Source of the DNA: Rhodoglobus vestalii
Lineage (GTDB): Bacteria > Actinomycetota > Actinomycetes > Actinomycetales > Microbacteriaceae
Direction of reading: 5' to 3'
Assembly: GCF_006788895.1 (NCBI RefSeq)
Contig: NZ_VFRA01000001.1
Coordinates: 2,666,001-2,730,000 of the forward strand
DNA length: 64,000 nucleotides
Made by a program: the position numbers and the translations under genes. How positions within the stretch are numbered: position 1 is the stretch's first letter; every line of letters starts with the position of its first letter. This document shows positions 53,790-64,000 of this stretch, in pieces. The notes beneath the pieces were generated by a model, which searched no databases, was not told where the DNA came from, and was given only the letters and a program-made list of their open reading frames with translations.

Positions 53790-54843
53790 TGACTCTGAGT
53801 TCGCACACACAGATAAAGCACATCCGGCTGAGCGCGACAGCGTTTCGATCGAAGTAGATGGCGTTGCCATGGTGCGGCTGCTTGGCCCCCACGATCGACT
53901 GTTCCGCGTGGTTGAGAGCACATTTCCGGATGTTGAGATGCACGTTCGTGGAAACCAGATCACCCTCACCGGTGACGCAGTTGCGGTAGCGTCAGCACGC
54001 GAACTTGTTGACGAATTGGTCACGATGGTGCGCGGCGGTAACGATATCGGCGAGCAAGAAGTCGAGTCGTCAGCGAGCATCCTGCGACAGAACCAGGGCA
54101 GCCCGAATCTGCTTCTGGGCCAAACAATTCTCACCTCCCGCGGAAAAGCCATTCGCCCAAAAACTCTGGGCCAATCGCAGTATGTCGAAGCGATAGATAA
54201 CAACATCATAGTTTTCGGCATCGGCCCGGCCGGCACTGGCAAGACGTACCTTGCAATGGCAAAAGCTGTGCAGGCACTGCAGCGCAAAGAAGTTGACCGC
54301 ATCATTTTGAGTCGCCCGGCGATCGAAGCAGGGGAGCGTCTGGGTTTCTTGCCCGGGTCCCTTACGGACAAAATTGATCCCTACCTTCGTCCGCTATATG
54401 ACGCGCTCAACGAGATGATGGATCCCGAACTGGTGCCGAAGCTGCTTGCGGCAGGAACCGTCGAAGTGGCACCGCTGGCCTACATGCGCGGTCGCACACT
54501 AAACAACTCCTTCATCGTGCTCGATGAAGCCCAAAACACCACCCCCGAACAGATAAAAATGTTTTTGACGCGCCTCGGTTTTGACTCCAAGATGGTCATC
54601 ACCGGAGACATCACGCAGGTCGATCTGCCCGAAGGTGCAAGCGGGCTCAAACTTGTCTCGAAGGTTCTGCGCGATATTGACGACATCCACTTTGCGGAGC
54701 TCACAAGCGCCGACGTTGTGCGTCATAGCCTCGTGGGCAGGATCGTTGACGCGTATACGACGTACGACGCCGAGAAGCAGCGCGATGACTACTACAGCAA
54801 GAACCGACCGCGCGCGCGCAGCCGCAACCACGAGGGACGCTAG
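53779..54843 (+). CDS. phoH: PhoH-family ATPase
   Basis: The 354 residues begin at TTG 53779, inside the HIT gene (overlap 11 bp) with GAGGAAGG 5 nt upstream, giving the tight translational coupling typical of this region. Walker A GPAGTGKTYLA, Walker B FIVLDEAQNTTP, and RLGFDSKMVITGDITQVDLP. PhoH is an RNA-helicase-like ATPase linked to ybeY and rRNA maturation. The genes ybeY, CNNM and era follow, the conserved arrangement. Confidence 0.9.
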   Translation: MVTSDSEFAHTDKAHPAERDSVSIEVDGVAMVRLLGPHDRLFRVVESTFPDVEMHVRGNQITLTGDAVAVASARELVDELVTMVRGGNDIGEQEVESSASILRQNQGSPNLLLGQTILTSRGKAIRPKTLGQSQYVEAIDNNIIVFGIGPAGTGKTYLAMAKAVQALQRKEVDRIILSRPAIEAGERLGFLPGSLTDKIDPYLRPLYDALNEMMDPELVPKLLAAGTVEVAPLAYMRGRTLNNSFIVLDEAQNTTPEQIKMFLTRLGFDSKMVITGDITQVDLPEGASGLKLVSKVLRDIDDIHFAELTSADVVRHSLVGRIVDAYTTYDAEKQRDDYYSKNRPRARSRNHEGR

Positions 54844-54844
54844 C

Positions 54845-55306
54845 GTGTCAATTGAAATCAACAACGAGTCAGGCATCGACGTCGATGAGCATGCCTTTCA
54901 GCGTCTCTCCACTTTTGCGCTCGATCAGCTTCATGTGCACCCGGATGCCGAACTCGGCATCGTCTTTGTCGACGAGGCAGCGATCGAACAGCTTCACCTG
55001 CAATGGATGGATGAGCCCGGCCCCACCGACGTGCTCAGCTTTCCGATGGATGAGTTGCGCCCCGGTACCGAAGCGCACCAGACCCCGGCGGGGCTGCTCG
55101 GCGACATTGTGGTCTGCCCCCAGGTAGCGATTTCGCAGGCCGAGACAGCTGGTCATCCGCCGCTGGAAGAGATGCTCTTGTTGACCACCCACGGCCTGCT
55201 TCACCTGCTTGGCTTTGATCACGCGGAGCCTGACGAAGAGAAAGAAATGTTTAGCCTCCAGCGCGAGATCTTGCTGGGCTTCACCCTCGCCGAACGAAGT
55301 AGGTAG
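54845..55306 (+). CDS. ybeY: rRNA-maturation endonuclease YbeY
   Basis: The 153 residues start at GTG 54845, 1 bp after the phoH stop. The metal triad is HGLLHLLGFDHAEPDE, and the upstream PGPTDVLSFPMDE block is conserved. YbeY takes part in 16S 3'-end maturation and 70S quality control with Era. Confidence 0.93.
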   Translation: MSIEINNESGIDVDEHAFQRLSTFALDQLHVHPDAELGIVFVDEAAIEQLHLQWMDEPGPTDVLSFPMDELRPGTEAHQTPAGLLGDIVVCPQVAISQAETAGHPPLEEMLLLTTHGLLHLLGFDHAEPDEEKEMFSLQREILLGFTLAERSR

Positions 55307-55311
55307 CAGCA

Positions 55312-56622
55312 ATGCTGAACGGCATCTTCCTCACCGTGGCGATTCTGCTGGTCTCGCTCGGTGGATTACTGGCAGCGGCCGACTCTGCGCTGACCGTGCT
55401 CAGCCGCAGTGATCTCGTCGAGCTTGCCGGACGCAGCCGCGCCAAAAAAGCTATTATGGCCATCTCGCACGACATGGGCGCCCACTTCAACGCACTCAAC
55501 TTCATGCGAATTGTGCTCGAAACCACGGCGGCCGTGCTCGTAACCCTCGTATTTGCGTCAGTGTTTGAGCAGTGGTGGCTTGCGCTGCTCTTTAGCGCGC
55601 TCATCATGATCGGAGCGTCCTTTGTTCTGGTCGGCTCAAGCCCGCGCAGTGTCGGACGGGCACACTCACGCAAGGTAGTGCAAATCGCGGCCCCTCTCGT
55701 GCGGGGTGTGCGCGTCATCTTGGGGCCCATCGCTGATGCCCTAGTGGCTATCGGCAACCGGGTGACCCCGGGCCGACCGCGCAGCGCAACTTTCTCCAGC
55801 GAAGAACAACTGCTCAGCATGGTGGATGAAGCCACCGAACACGAGGTGTTGGATCAAGACGATCGTGATCTCATCCACTCAATTTTCGAGTTCAACAGCA
55901 CCGTGGTTCGCGAGGTCATGATTCCGCGCACCGACATGGTGACGGTAGAAGCGGATGTCACGGCGAGCGCGGCAATGGGGTTGTTCCTGAGCCGGGGTGT
56001 TTCACGGGTTCCCGTGATTGGCGAAGACATAGACCAAGTCATGGGCGTGCTGTACCTGCGCGATGTTGCCCGAGTGGTCTACGAACAGCCGGTTGAATCC
56101 GACAAGCTCACAACGAGAGAGCTTGCTCGCCCCGCACTGTTCGTGCCGGAATCGCAGCGCGCCGATAGCCTGCTGCGTCAAATGCAACGGGAATCGAACC
56201 ATCTTGCGATGGTGGTCGATGAGTACGGTGGCATCGCCGGGCTAGTCTCATTGGAAGACCTCATCGAAGAACTTGTCGGAGATATTTCTGACGAGTACGA
56301 CCGTGAGGTGGCCGAGTTTGAAGAACTCGCTGATGGCACGTTCCGGGTGAGCGCGCGATTGCCGATCGATGAACTGGGCGATCTATTCGGACTGGAGCTT
56401 GATGATGACGAGGTTGACTCCGTGGGAGGGCTCATCATGAAAACTCTGGGCAGACTTCCCGAGAGCGGTGCGGTAGCGCACTATTCGGGGCTTGTGCTCA
56501 CGGCCGAGCGCACCGAAGGACGACGCAAACGCATCAGTACCGTGCTGGTCGCCAAAGACCCTTGGCTCGAGAACCAACACGAATCAGACTCGAATGACCG
56601 AGAGAACGGTGAATCACAGTGA
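55312..56622 (+). CDS. CNNM/CorC-type membrane protein with CBS domains
   Basis: 436 residues: DUF21 with about three to four helices (LTVAILLVSLGGLLAAADSAL, AVLVTLVFASVFEQWWLALLF), then two CBS domains (VMIPRTDMVTVEADVTAS, SRGVSRVPVIGEDIDQVMG) and a CorC_HlyC C-terminal domain (AVAHYSGLVLTAERTEGR). These are putative Mg/Co efflux or Na/Mg exchangers. Its stop overlaps the era start (56619-56622). Confidence 0.88.
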   Translation: MLNGIFLTVAILLVSLGGLLAAADSALTVLSRSDLVELAGRSRAKKAIMAISHDMGAHFNALNFMRIVLETTAAVLVTLVFASVFEQWWLALLFSALIMIGASFVLVGSSPRSVGRAHSRKVVQIAAPLVRGVRVILGPIADALVAIGNRVTPGRPRSATFSSEEQLLSMVDEATEHEVLDQDDRDLIHSIFEFNSTVVREVMIPRTDMVTVEADVTASAAMGLFLSRGVSRVPVIGEDIDQVMGVLYLRDVARVVYEQPVESDKLTTRELARPALFVPESQRADSLLRQMQRESNHLAMVVDEYGGIAGLVSLEDLIEELVGDISDEYDREVAEFEELADGTFRVSARLPIDELGDLFGLELDDDEVDSVGGLIMKTLGRLPESGAVAHYSGLVLTAERTEGRRKRISTVLVAKDPWLENQHESDSNDRENGESQ

Positions 56623-57518
56623 CCGACAGCAGTGAGTTCAGAGCAGGATTTGTGACCTTCGTTGGTCGGCCCAATGTGGGAAAGTCGACCCTCACCAATG
56701 CGCTCGTTGGCGAAAAGGTGGCGATCACCTCATCCAAACCACAAACGACGCGTCGAGCCATTCGCGGGCTTGTTCACCGCGAAGACGGCCAACTGGTCAT
56801 TGTCGACACTCCCGGAATGCACCGCCCCCGCACCCTGCTCGGTGAGCGGCTGAATTCAATTGTGCAAGACACCCTCGGCGAAGTTGATGTGATCGGCCTG
56901 TGTATTCCCGCCAACGAAAAAATCGGTCCCGGCGACCGCTACATCAATGAGCAGCTCGACTCATTTCCGCGTGCCAAGAAGGTCGCGATCGTCACCAAGA
57001 TTGACGCATCATCGCGACCCGGTGTTGCGGAACAACTTCGTGCCGTGAGTGAACTGCGCGACTGGGACGAAATTATTCCGATCTCGTCGTTTGACAGCAT
57101 CCAACTGGATATTTTGGCAACCGAGCTTGTGAAGCTCATGCCCGTCTCGCACGCGCTTTACCCGGATGACGCGGTCACTGACGAGTCGACCGAGTCGCGG
57201 GTTGCTGAATTGATTCGCGAGGCCGCGCTGGAGGGGGTCATGGATGAGCTCCCGCACTCCATCGCCGTCACCATCGACGACATGATCGAACGCGAAGACA
57301 AAGACCTGCTCGAAGTTTTCGCCAATATTTTTGTGGAACGCGATAGCCAGAAGGGCATCATCATCGGTAAGGGCGGCGAACGCCTTCAGGATGTCGGTGC
57401 GCGTGCACGTTCCGAGATTGAGAAGCTTGTGGGTAAGCAGATCTTTTTGTCTCTGCGGGTGAAGGTTGCCAAGGAGTGGCAGCGTGACTCGAAGCAGTTG
57501 GGGCGATTGGGCTTCTAG
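56619..57518 (+). CDS. era: GTPase Era
   Basis: 299 residues: G1 VGRPNVGKSTL, G3 IVDTPGMH, G4 VTKIDASS, C-terminal KH domain (IIIGKGGERLQDVGARARSEIE). It binds the 3' end of 16S rRNA in 30S assembly. GTG 56619 overlaps the preceding stop. The operon starting at hrcA probably ends here. Confidence 0.95.
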   Translation: MTDSSEFRAGFVTFVGRPNVGKSTLTNALVGEKVAITSSKPQTTRRAIRGLVHREDGQLVIVDTPGMHRPRTLLGERLNSIVQDTLGEVDVIGLCIPANEKIGPGDRYINEQLDSFPRAKKVAIVTKIDASSRPGVAEQLRAVSELRDWDEIIPISSFDSIQLDILATELVKLMPVSHALYPDDAVTDESTESRVAELIREAALEGVMDELPHSIAVTIDDMIEREDKDLLEVFANIFVERDSQKGIIIGKGGERLQDVGARARSEIEKLVGKQIFLSLRVKVAKEWQRDSKQLGRLGF

Positions 57519-57592
57519 CATCGATTCTGCCGGCGTTTGGGGCGTGCGGTAACGGTTAGGAAACCACTCGTCGTTCCCGGCACGGGCAGTGA

Positions 57593-57598
57593 TACCCT
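57593..57598 (+). promoter_or_regulatory. Extended -10 element for the leuA leader transcript
   Basis: TGA-TACCCT matches TGN-TANNNT. The start site expected 6-7 nt downstream coincides with the ATG of the leader peptide at 57605, so the transcript would be leaderless. No clear -35 is seen. Confidence 0.45.
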
Positions 57599-57604
57599 GA
57601 ACTC

Positions 57605-57649
57605 ATGTTGTTCGGTCTGCTCCTTCTTAGCTGCCGCGACGAGTCCTAA
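57605..57649 (+). CDS. leuA leader peptide (MLFGLLLLSCRDES)
   Basis: 14 codons, ATG 57605 to TAA 57647-57649, with four consecutive leucine codons (CTG CTC CTT CTT) plus another at position 2. It overlaps the 5' arm of the attenuator. When leucyl-tRNA is scarce, the ribosome should stall in the leucine run and keep the terminator open. Too short for normal ORF tracks. Confidence 0.8.
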   Translation: MLFGLLLLSCRDES

Positions 57650-57670
57650 TTCAGGCCTCACTCGTCGCGG
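57634..57670 (+). promoter_or_regulatory. leuA attenuator hairpin
   Basis: CCGCGACGAGT (57634-57644) pairs perfectly with ACTCGTCGCGG (57660-57670), loop of 15 nt, overlapping the end of the leader gene. No T-run follows, so it may act by blocking translation or through Rho rather than as an intrinsic terminator. Confidence 0.7.
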
Positions 57671-57722
57671 AGTTCGTCATTGGCTGACCAAACCCCGAAG
57701 CGAGTGGCCCACAAGGCCTTGA

Positions 57723-59519
<1,797 letters not shown>

Positions 59520-59601
59520 CATTGGTGTGCGTTGGAGCTTGAGGGCGTTGGTGCCAGTGGGCGTTGGTGCCAGCGTGCTCTAACCACGGTCGGCATTAGG
59601 G

Positions 59602-60258
59602 CTAGCGGCGACGAAACTTCGGCATGCCGCTGATGGTGCGTTGCTCAGGGAGTGTCCAATTGAACAGCACGGCGAGCACGCGCACGCCAACGGTGAGCCC
59701 AACGCAGATCGATGCGGCTAGAAACACCGGAACGTCAAAGACCCGCATAATGACCAAACTTGTTGCTCCTGCGGTGGCCGCTACCGCATAGAGCGATCCC
59801 ACGTGCATCAGTGAGATTGGCAGCGAGAGCAGCATGTCGCGCAGAATGGATCCGCCGACCGCTGAAATAACTCCGACAAAGATTGCCGGCACCTCGGGGA
59901 GTCCCAGCGAGAGAGCCTTTGTGGTGCCGATTGCACCAAACAGCCCGATTGTGAGCGCGTCAAGAACGGTGATGACGGGCCCGAGCCGGGAAATCAGCCT
60001 TTCAAGTAGCATGCCGAACAGGGCAGCACCGGTCGCCACGATTAGGTACCAGTTGGTGGTGAGAACCGCGGGTACTTCAGAAAGCACCACGTCGCGCACA
60101 ATGCCGCCGCCGAATCCTGTCGAAATTCCGATGATGGCGACCCCCAGAAGGTCAAGTCGACGGTCGCGAAATTGCGAAGCAAACATGGCCCCTTGCATTG
60201 CTCCTACGCCCACGGCAAGCAGCCCAGCCCACAGCGGAATTTCGAAAGTCTCATTCAC
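59602..60258 (-). CDS. TRIC-family (UPF0126) cation channel protein
   Basis: 218 residues with two repeats of three helices, each containing the signature GGGIVRD and GGSILRD. Prokaryotic TRIC proteins form trimeric K+ channels in the membrane. Divergent from recO with a 369-bp gap, convergent with leuA. Confidence 0.88.
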   Translation of the reverse strand: MNETFEIPLWAGLLAVGVGAMQGAMFASQFRDRRLDLLGVAIIGISTGFGGGIVRDVVLSEVPAVLTTNWYLIVATGAALFGMLLERLISRLGPVITVLDALTIGLFGAIGTTKALSLGLPEVPAIFVGVISAVGGSILRDMLLSLPISLMHVGSLYAVAATAGATSLVIMRVFDVPVFLAASICVGLTVGVRVLAVLFNWTLPEQRTISGMPKFRRR

Positions 60259-60627
60259 GCACTATTCGTATCATGCGCGGCACCGGCCGCTCTGTTGTGC
60301 GGCGGGCAAGCCTGCAATCGCTCTCGCTTCGCTCTCGGCGCGACGCACCTGCGTGCCCGACCCGACCTTTGCGCGCCTGCGATCTTCGAAAATTCAGGAA
60401 AATTCGAGCCAGCCGCAATTTCTTCCCTGAAAACGTGCGCGTTCTCAGCTCTCTGCGCCGTAATTTCCTGAATTTCCGAATGGTGGGGTCGCGCAGGGTG
60501 CGGAGATCCACGGCGCAGGCAACACCTGCGACAGCGCAGTGACGAGTCAGCCTCTTGGAGCCACAAATGCCGAGTGGCGTCGGACCGTCGATCATCGACC
60601 AGCCCCATGCCGGGGGATACTTGAGGG
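60259..60627. other. TRIC/recO intergenic region with an inverted repeat
   Basis: 369 bp without a supported gene. It contains an imperfect inverted repeat: CGAAAATTCAGGAAAATTCG (60388-60407) and GTAATTTCCTGAATTTCCG (60460-60478), separated by about 52 bp. Divergent promoters are expected here. Confidence 0.55.
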
Positions 60628-61356
60628 GTGCCAACCTATCGTGATGAAGCCGTCGTGCTGCGCACCCACAAGCTGGGTGAAGCAGACCGCATTGTCACGA
60701 TGCTCTCGCGCGAGCACGGCAAGATTCGGGCGGTAGCCAAGGGGGTGCGTCGCACGGCCTCAAAGTTTGGGGCGCGGTTGGAACCATTTATGGTCGCCGA
60801 CATCCAGTGCTATATCGGTCGCAGCCTCGACATCATCCAGCAGGCTGAGACTTTGGGCTCGTACGGGTCTGAGATCACCGCCGACTATGCGAGCTATACG
60901 GCCGCCAGTGTGATGGTCGAAACTGCCGATAAGGTCACGGATGATGATGGTTCCCTTCAGCAGTACCTGCTGTTGGTTGGGGCACTTCGGTCTCTGTCGC
61001 GGCGCGAGCACAACCCGAGTCTCACCCTCGATTCGTACCTGTTGCGCAGCCTGTCGATCGCGGGCTGGGCGCCCAGTTTTGTTGACTGTGCTGTCACCGG
61101 TGCGCCCGGGCCGCACTCGGTTTTCGTGGCACAGCTGGGTGGTGTGGTTGCCGACGAGGTTGCCCCGCCCGGCTCTCCCAGGCTGAGCGCCGACACCCTC
61201 GAACTGCTCGGTGCGCTTCTTTCGGGAACGTGGGATGTCGCCGAGGCTGCAGACGAACGCTCACGTTCGCAAGCCAGTGGCGTTGTTGCCGCGTACACCC
61301 AGTTTCATTTGGAGCGCAGTCTTCGCTCTATTCAGCATGTGGATCGGAGCGCATGA
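60628..61356 (+). CDS. recO: DNA repair protein RecO
   Basis: 242 residues with the RecO pattern [20 protein letters not shown]-terminal OB fold and helical C-terminal part. It helps RecR load RecA on single-stranded DNA. GTG 60628 is the start. Its stop overlaps the uppS start by ATGA. The usual zinc-finger cysteines of some RecO proteins are reduced here. Confidence 0.9.
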   Translation: MPTYRDEAVVLRTHKLGEADRIVTMLSREHGKIRAVAKGVRRTASKFGARLEPFMVADIQCYIGRSLDIIQQAETLGSYGSEITADYASYTAASVMVETADKVTDDDGSLQQYLLLVGALRSLSRREHNPSLTLDSYLLRSLSIAGWAPSFVDCAVTGAPGPHSVFVAQLGGVVADEVAPPGSPRLSADTLELLGALLSGTWDVAEAADERSRSQASGVVAAYTQFHLERSLRSIQHVDRSA

Positions 61357-62156
61357 GCCGCGTAGCAAAAACTCACAAAGATTCTGTCGATTTTCGTCCG
61401 CTCGATTGGACGGGGCTTCAGCCGCCGAAGCTGCCCAAGGGTTCCGTGCCTGAACACATCGCTATTGTCATGGACGGCAATGGTCGGTGGGCGAACGCTC
61501 GCGGGTTGACGCGCGTGGAGGGTCACAAGGCTGGCGAGGCGAGCCTGCTCGATGTGGTGGCCGGCGCCATCCAAATCGGGGTGAAGCAGGTGAGCGTCTA
61601 TGCGTTCTCGACGGAGAACTGGAGTCGCTCACCTGAGGAGGTGCGTTTTCTCATGGGCTTCAACCGCGATGTGCTTCACCGTCGTCGCGATCAACTCAAC
61701 GAGTGGGGTGTGCGGGTGCGCTGGGCTGGACGTCGACCGCGGCTCTGGACTTCGGTAATCAAGGAGCTGCAGTTTGCCGAGAAACTGACCGAGCACAACA
61801 GCACGCTCACGCTGACGATGTGCGTCAATTATGGTGGCCGCACCGAAATTGCGGATGCTGTGCGGTCGATTGCCGATGACGTTGCGGCGGGCAAGCTCAG
61901 GCCTGCTGCCGTGACAGAGAAACTCATCCAGAAGCGTCTCTATCAACCTCAGCTTCCCGATGTTGATCTGTTTGTGCGCTCATCGGGGGAGCAGCGCATG
62001 AGCAATTTCATGCCGTGGCAGAGCGCTTATGCCGAGATGGTGTTTTTAGACACTCTGTGGCCGGATTTCACCCGCGTGCAACTGTGGCAGGCGATCGAGA
62101 TCTATGCGGGTCGTACGAGGCGCTTCGGCCGGGCAGTCGATACCCCGACGCCCTGA
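61353..62156 (+). CDS. uppS: Isoprenyl (undecaprenyl/decaprenyl) diphosphate synthase
   Basis: 267 residues from ATG 61353. [18 protein letters not shown] (substrate and Mg Asp), [13 protein letters not shown], and [20 protein letters not shown] are cis-prenyltransferase blocks. It makes the lipid carrier for cell-wall synthesis. The stop codon lies inside a degenerate 9-bp repeat. Confidence 0.93.
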   Translation: MSRVAKTHKDSVDFRPLDWTGLQPPKLPKGSVPEHIAIVMDGNGRWANARGLTRVEGHKAGEASLLDVVAGAIQIGVKQVSVYAFSTENWSRSPEEVRFLMGFNRDVLHRRRDQLNEWGVRVRWAGRRPRLWTSVIKELQFAEKLTEHNSTLTLTMCVNYGGRTEIADAVRSIADDVAAGKLRPAAVTEKLIQKRLYQPQLPDVDLFVRSSGEQRMSNFMPWQSAYAEMVFLDTLWPDFTRVQLWQAIEIYAGRTRRFGRAVDTPTP

Positions 62157-62226
62157 CGCCCTGAGGCCCTGAGGCCCTGACGCGCTGAGGCCCTGACGCG
62201 CTGAGGCACTGACGCACTGACGCACG
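62147..62226. repeat. Degenerate 9-bp tandem repeat at the end of uppS
   Basis: About nine copies of a unit like GACGCCCT(G), e.g. CTGACGCCCTGAGGCCCTGA. It covers the last codons and stop of uppS. Slippage would alter only the last few residues. Confidence 0.75.
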
Positions 62227-62229
62227 TCT

Positions 62230-62295
62230 GACCTAAAACGATCCCGGTTTAGGTCACGAAGACTTTAAGGTGTATTCTTTGTTCAGGTCACAATG
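62230..62295 (+). promoter_or_regulatory. Candidate NrtR/NAD-operon operator region
   Basis: Inverted repeat GACCTAAA-N10-TTTAGGTC (62230-62255) and two related AGGTCAC..GACT blocks (about 62251 and 62285); the second contains palindrome GTCA-CAA-TGAC. TTTAGG and TATTCT are a possible -35/-10 pair. It ends about 23 bp before the nrtR start. Confidence 0.5.
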
Positions 62296-62317
62296 ACTCT
62301 TACTGGGAGGGGCGGCG

Positions 62318-63034
62318 ATGAATAAGAGTGAGCAGCGCATCTCGCTCGCGGTGTCCACCGTAATTTTCGCGCTGCGCCCCATCCCCGAGTCAGGTCAAAG
62401 CGCTCTCTGGATTCCGTTGGTGCGTCGCACCCGCGAACCGTTTGCCGGCCAGTGGGCTTTGCCCGGTGGTTGGGTCGATAATGATGAAAGTTTGGCGGAC
62501 GCCGCGGGCCGCAACCTGCTCGAAACGACCGCCCTCGAACCGGCGTACCTCGAACAGCTCTATGCTTTCGGTGACGTTGAGCGTTCCGTCAGCACCCGGG
62601 TGGTCTCGATCATCTACTGGGCACTCGTGCGGCAAGAAGAGGCTGAACGCGCCACCGAGGGTGAGAATGTGCGCTGGTTTGCGGCCGACAACCTTCCTGA
62701 GCTCGCCTTCGACCACAACGTCATCGTCGACTACGCGCTCTGGCGACTGCGCACCAAGATGGAATACTCGCGAATCGCGCGAGCCTTTTTGGGTGAAACG
62801 TTCACTCTCAGTGAGCTTCGACTCGTGCATGAGGCGGTACTGCAACGCGAGCTTGACCCTGCCAATTTTCGTCGTCAGATCGAGAGCTCAGGCTCGCTCG
62901 TGCCCACCAACCACGTTGTCTCGGGAGGTCGCCACCGACCGCCGAGACTGTACCGCTATGACGAGGGCGTTGAGCTCGTCGACAACGGCCCACTGGGGCA
63001 CACAAAGACAGGGAGCACTCGTGTCATCAATTGA
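62318..63034 (+). CDS. nrtR: NrtR-like Nudix transcriptional regulator
   Basis: 238 residues: an N-terminal Nudix-like domain (LPGGWVDNDESLADAAGRNL; the Nudix box is degenerate, lacking the usual REUXEE glutamates) and a C-terminal winged-helix region (FTLSELRLVHEAVLQRELDPA). NrtR binds ADP-ribose and represses NAD synthesis genes. ATG 62318 has GGGAGG upstream. It overlaps nadA by 14 bp. Confidence 0.85.
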   Translation: MNKSEQRISLAVSTVIFALRPIPESGQSALWIPLVRRTREPFAGQWALPGGWVDNDESLADAAGRNLLETTALEPAYLEQLYAFGDVERSVSTRVVSIIYWALVRQEEAERATEGENVRWFAADNLPELAFDHNVIVDYALWRLRTKMEYSRIARAFLGETFTLSELRLVHEAVLQRELDPANFRRQIESSGSLVPTNHVVSGGRHRPPRLYRYDEGVELVDNGPLGHTKTGSTRVIN

Positions 63035-64000
63035 TTCGACCATTCAGCGCATCACGACGACCGGAGAGGGTGAGACGTGCGCACCCGAGCTGGCGGATGG
63101 TCCGTGGACATTCGACCTCGCTCTGCCCAGCTACGGCCCGGGCGCATCGATGGGTGATGTGATTCCTACCGGGGCACCGCGCCAGGGTCAACTGCCGCTC
63201 GAGTACCAGAAGGCATCCAACGACGATCTCAACGCCCGTATCGTTGCCGCAAAAGCGACCCTGGGCGATCGTGCGGTCATTCTCGGCCACTTCTACCAGC
63301 GCGATGAGGTCGTGCAGCACGCTGACTTCCTCGGCGACTCCTTTCAGCTCGCCAATGCCGCTCAGACGGTGCCAAATGCCGAAGCGATCATCTTTTGTGG
63401 TGTGCACTTTATGGCTGAGACTGCAGACATCCTCGCCCGTTCTGATCAGGCAGTGATTTTGCCGAACCTTGCTGCGGGATGTTCCATGGCCGATATGGCC
63501 GACATCGACTCGGTCGAAGAATGTTGGGAGCAACTAACGGAGGTGTACGGCACAGAGCCCGATGCCAATGGTCGTGTGCCGATCATCCCGGTGACGTACA
63601 TGAACTCGTCTGCTGCGCTTAAGGGGTTCTGTGGTCGTAATGGGGGAATCGTCTGCACGAGTTCTAATGCGACAACGGTGTTGGAGTGGGCGTATGAGCG
63701 TGGGCAGCGTGTGCTGTTTTTCCCTGACCAACACCTGGGGCGCAACACAGCAAAAAAGATGGGCATCTCGACCGATCTGATGCCGATGTGGAACCCCAAC
63801 AAGCCGCTCGGCGGCAACGATTCTGAGACACTCACCGACGCAAAAGTTGTGCTCTGGCACGGTTTCTGCAGTGTGCACAAACGCTTTAACGTCGGCCAAA
63901 TAGACAAGGCTCGCGCAGACTTTCCTGGCGTTCGGGTGATTGTGCACCCCGAGTGCCCCATGCCCGTTGTGGATGCCGCAGACGAAGCTGGGTCAACCGA
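63021..64000 (+). CDS. nadA: Quinolinate synthase A (3'-truncated by window end)
   Basis: From GTG 63021 the frame runs open past the window end, so the C terminus is missing. Blocks: GHFYQRDEVVQHADFLGDSF, FCGVHFMAETADIL (first cluster Cys), GGIVCTSSNATT (second cluster Cys), and HPECPMP. The third cluster Cys is beyond the window. NadA condenses iminoaspartate with dihydroxyacetone phosphate in NAD synthesis. The N-terminal 70 residues form an actinobacterial extension. Confidence 0.93.
   Translation, partial: MSSIDSTIQRITTTGEGETCAPELADGPWTFDLALPSYGPGASMGDVIPTGAPRQGQLPLEYQKASNDDLNARIVAAKATLGDRAVILGHFYQRDEVVQHADFLGDSFQLANAAQTVPNAEAIIFCGVHFMAETADILARSDQAVILPNLAAGCSMADMADIDSVEECWEQLTEVYGTEPDANGRVPIIPVTYMNSSAALKGFCGRNGGIVCTSSNATTVLEWAYERGQRVLFFPDQHLGRNTAKKMGISTDLMPMWNPNKPLGGNDSETLTDAKVVLWHGFCSVHKRFNVGQIDKARADFPGVRVIVHPECPMPVVDAADEAGST

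Overview
The window looks like the chromosome of a high-GC actinobacterium, most likely a member of the Microbacteriaceae. That is an inference from gene order (leuS-comEA-comEC-holA-rpsT-lepA-hemW-hrcA-dnaJ-rsmE-HIT-phoH-ybeY-CNNM-era-leuA-recO-uppS-nrtR-nadA), frequent GTG/TTG starts, short intergenic gaps and the protein sequences. No rRNA or tRNA gene was recognised.

Layout. Positions 1-17.4 kb hold metabolic and transport genes: an EamA transporter tail, a DUF3516 helicase, an MFS pump, a UbiA prenyltransferase, a FUSC membrane protein with a GH15 glycosidase, a DUF2183 phosphatase, a YedK-type abasic-site protein, a TetR regulator, a complete four-gene osmoprotectant ABC transporter, DedA, and the divergent pabC/pabB pair. 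Positions 17.4-20.7 kb carry leuS and comEA. Positions 41.3-64 kb carry a conserved housekeeping run: the comEC 3' part, holA, rpsT, lepA, a DUF1990 gene, a HAD hydrolase, hemW, two DUF4870 genes, hrcA-dnaJ-rsmE-HIT-phoH-ybeY-CNNM-era, leuA, a TRIC channel, recO-uppS and nrtR-nadA. Recognisable regulation here includes a CIRCE operator before hrcA, a leucine-rich leader peptide with attenuator before leuA, and a dyad before nrtR.

The outstanding feature is a mobile element of about 19.95 kb (about 21390-41345) inserted inside comEC. A large serine integrase sits at its right end, its start codon only about 30 bp from the junction. A 5-bp core, TCGCT, is present at both junctions. Removing everything between the cores joins the two comEC parts in frame into a 781-codon gene and rebuilds the conserved motif SHLTAVSGAN. 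The element carries a replication module (an AAA+ helicase-like ATPase and a family A DNA polymerase with intact catalytic motifs) next to a 25-bp inverted repeat built from GGTGCGT units around an AT-rich spacer, a likely origin. It also carries a surface-protein locus (a DUF916 membrane protein, a BspA-type leucine-rich-repeat/WxL-like protein and a second WxL-like protein) beside a large MalT/LuxR-type regulator, a small resolvase, an orphan Fic-antitoxin-like gene, several small unknown genes, and remnants of an ISL3 transposase and an HsdR subunit. No capsid, terminase, portal or conjugation genes were seen, so it is neither an obvious prophage nor an obvious ICE.

A second unusual structure is an array of four 70-bp direct repeats (44526-44805), each with two hairpins, in the divergent rpsT/lepA intergenic region.
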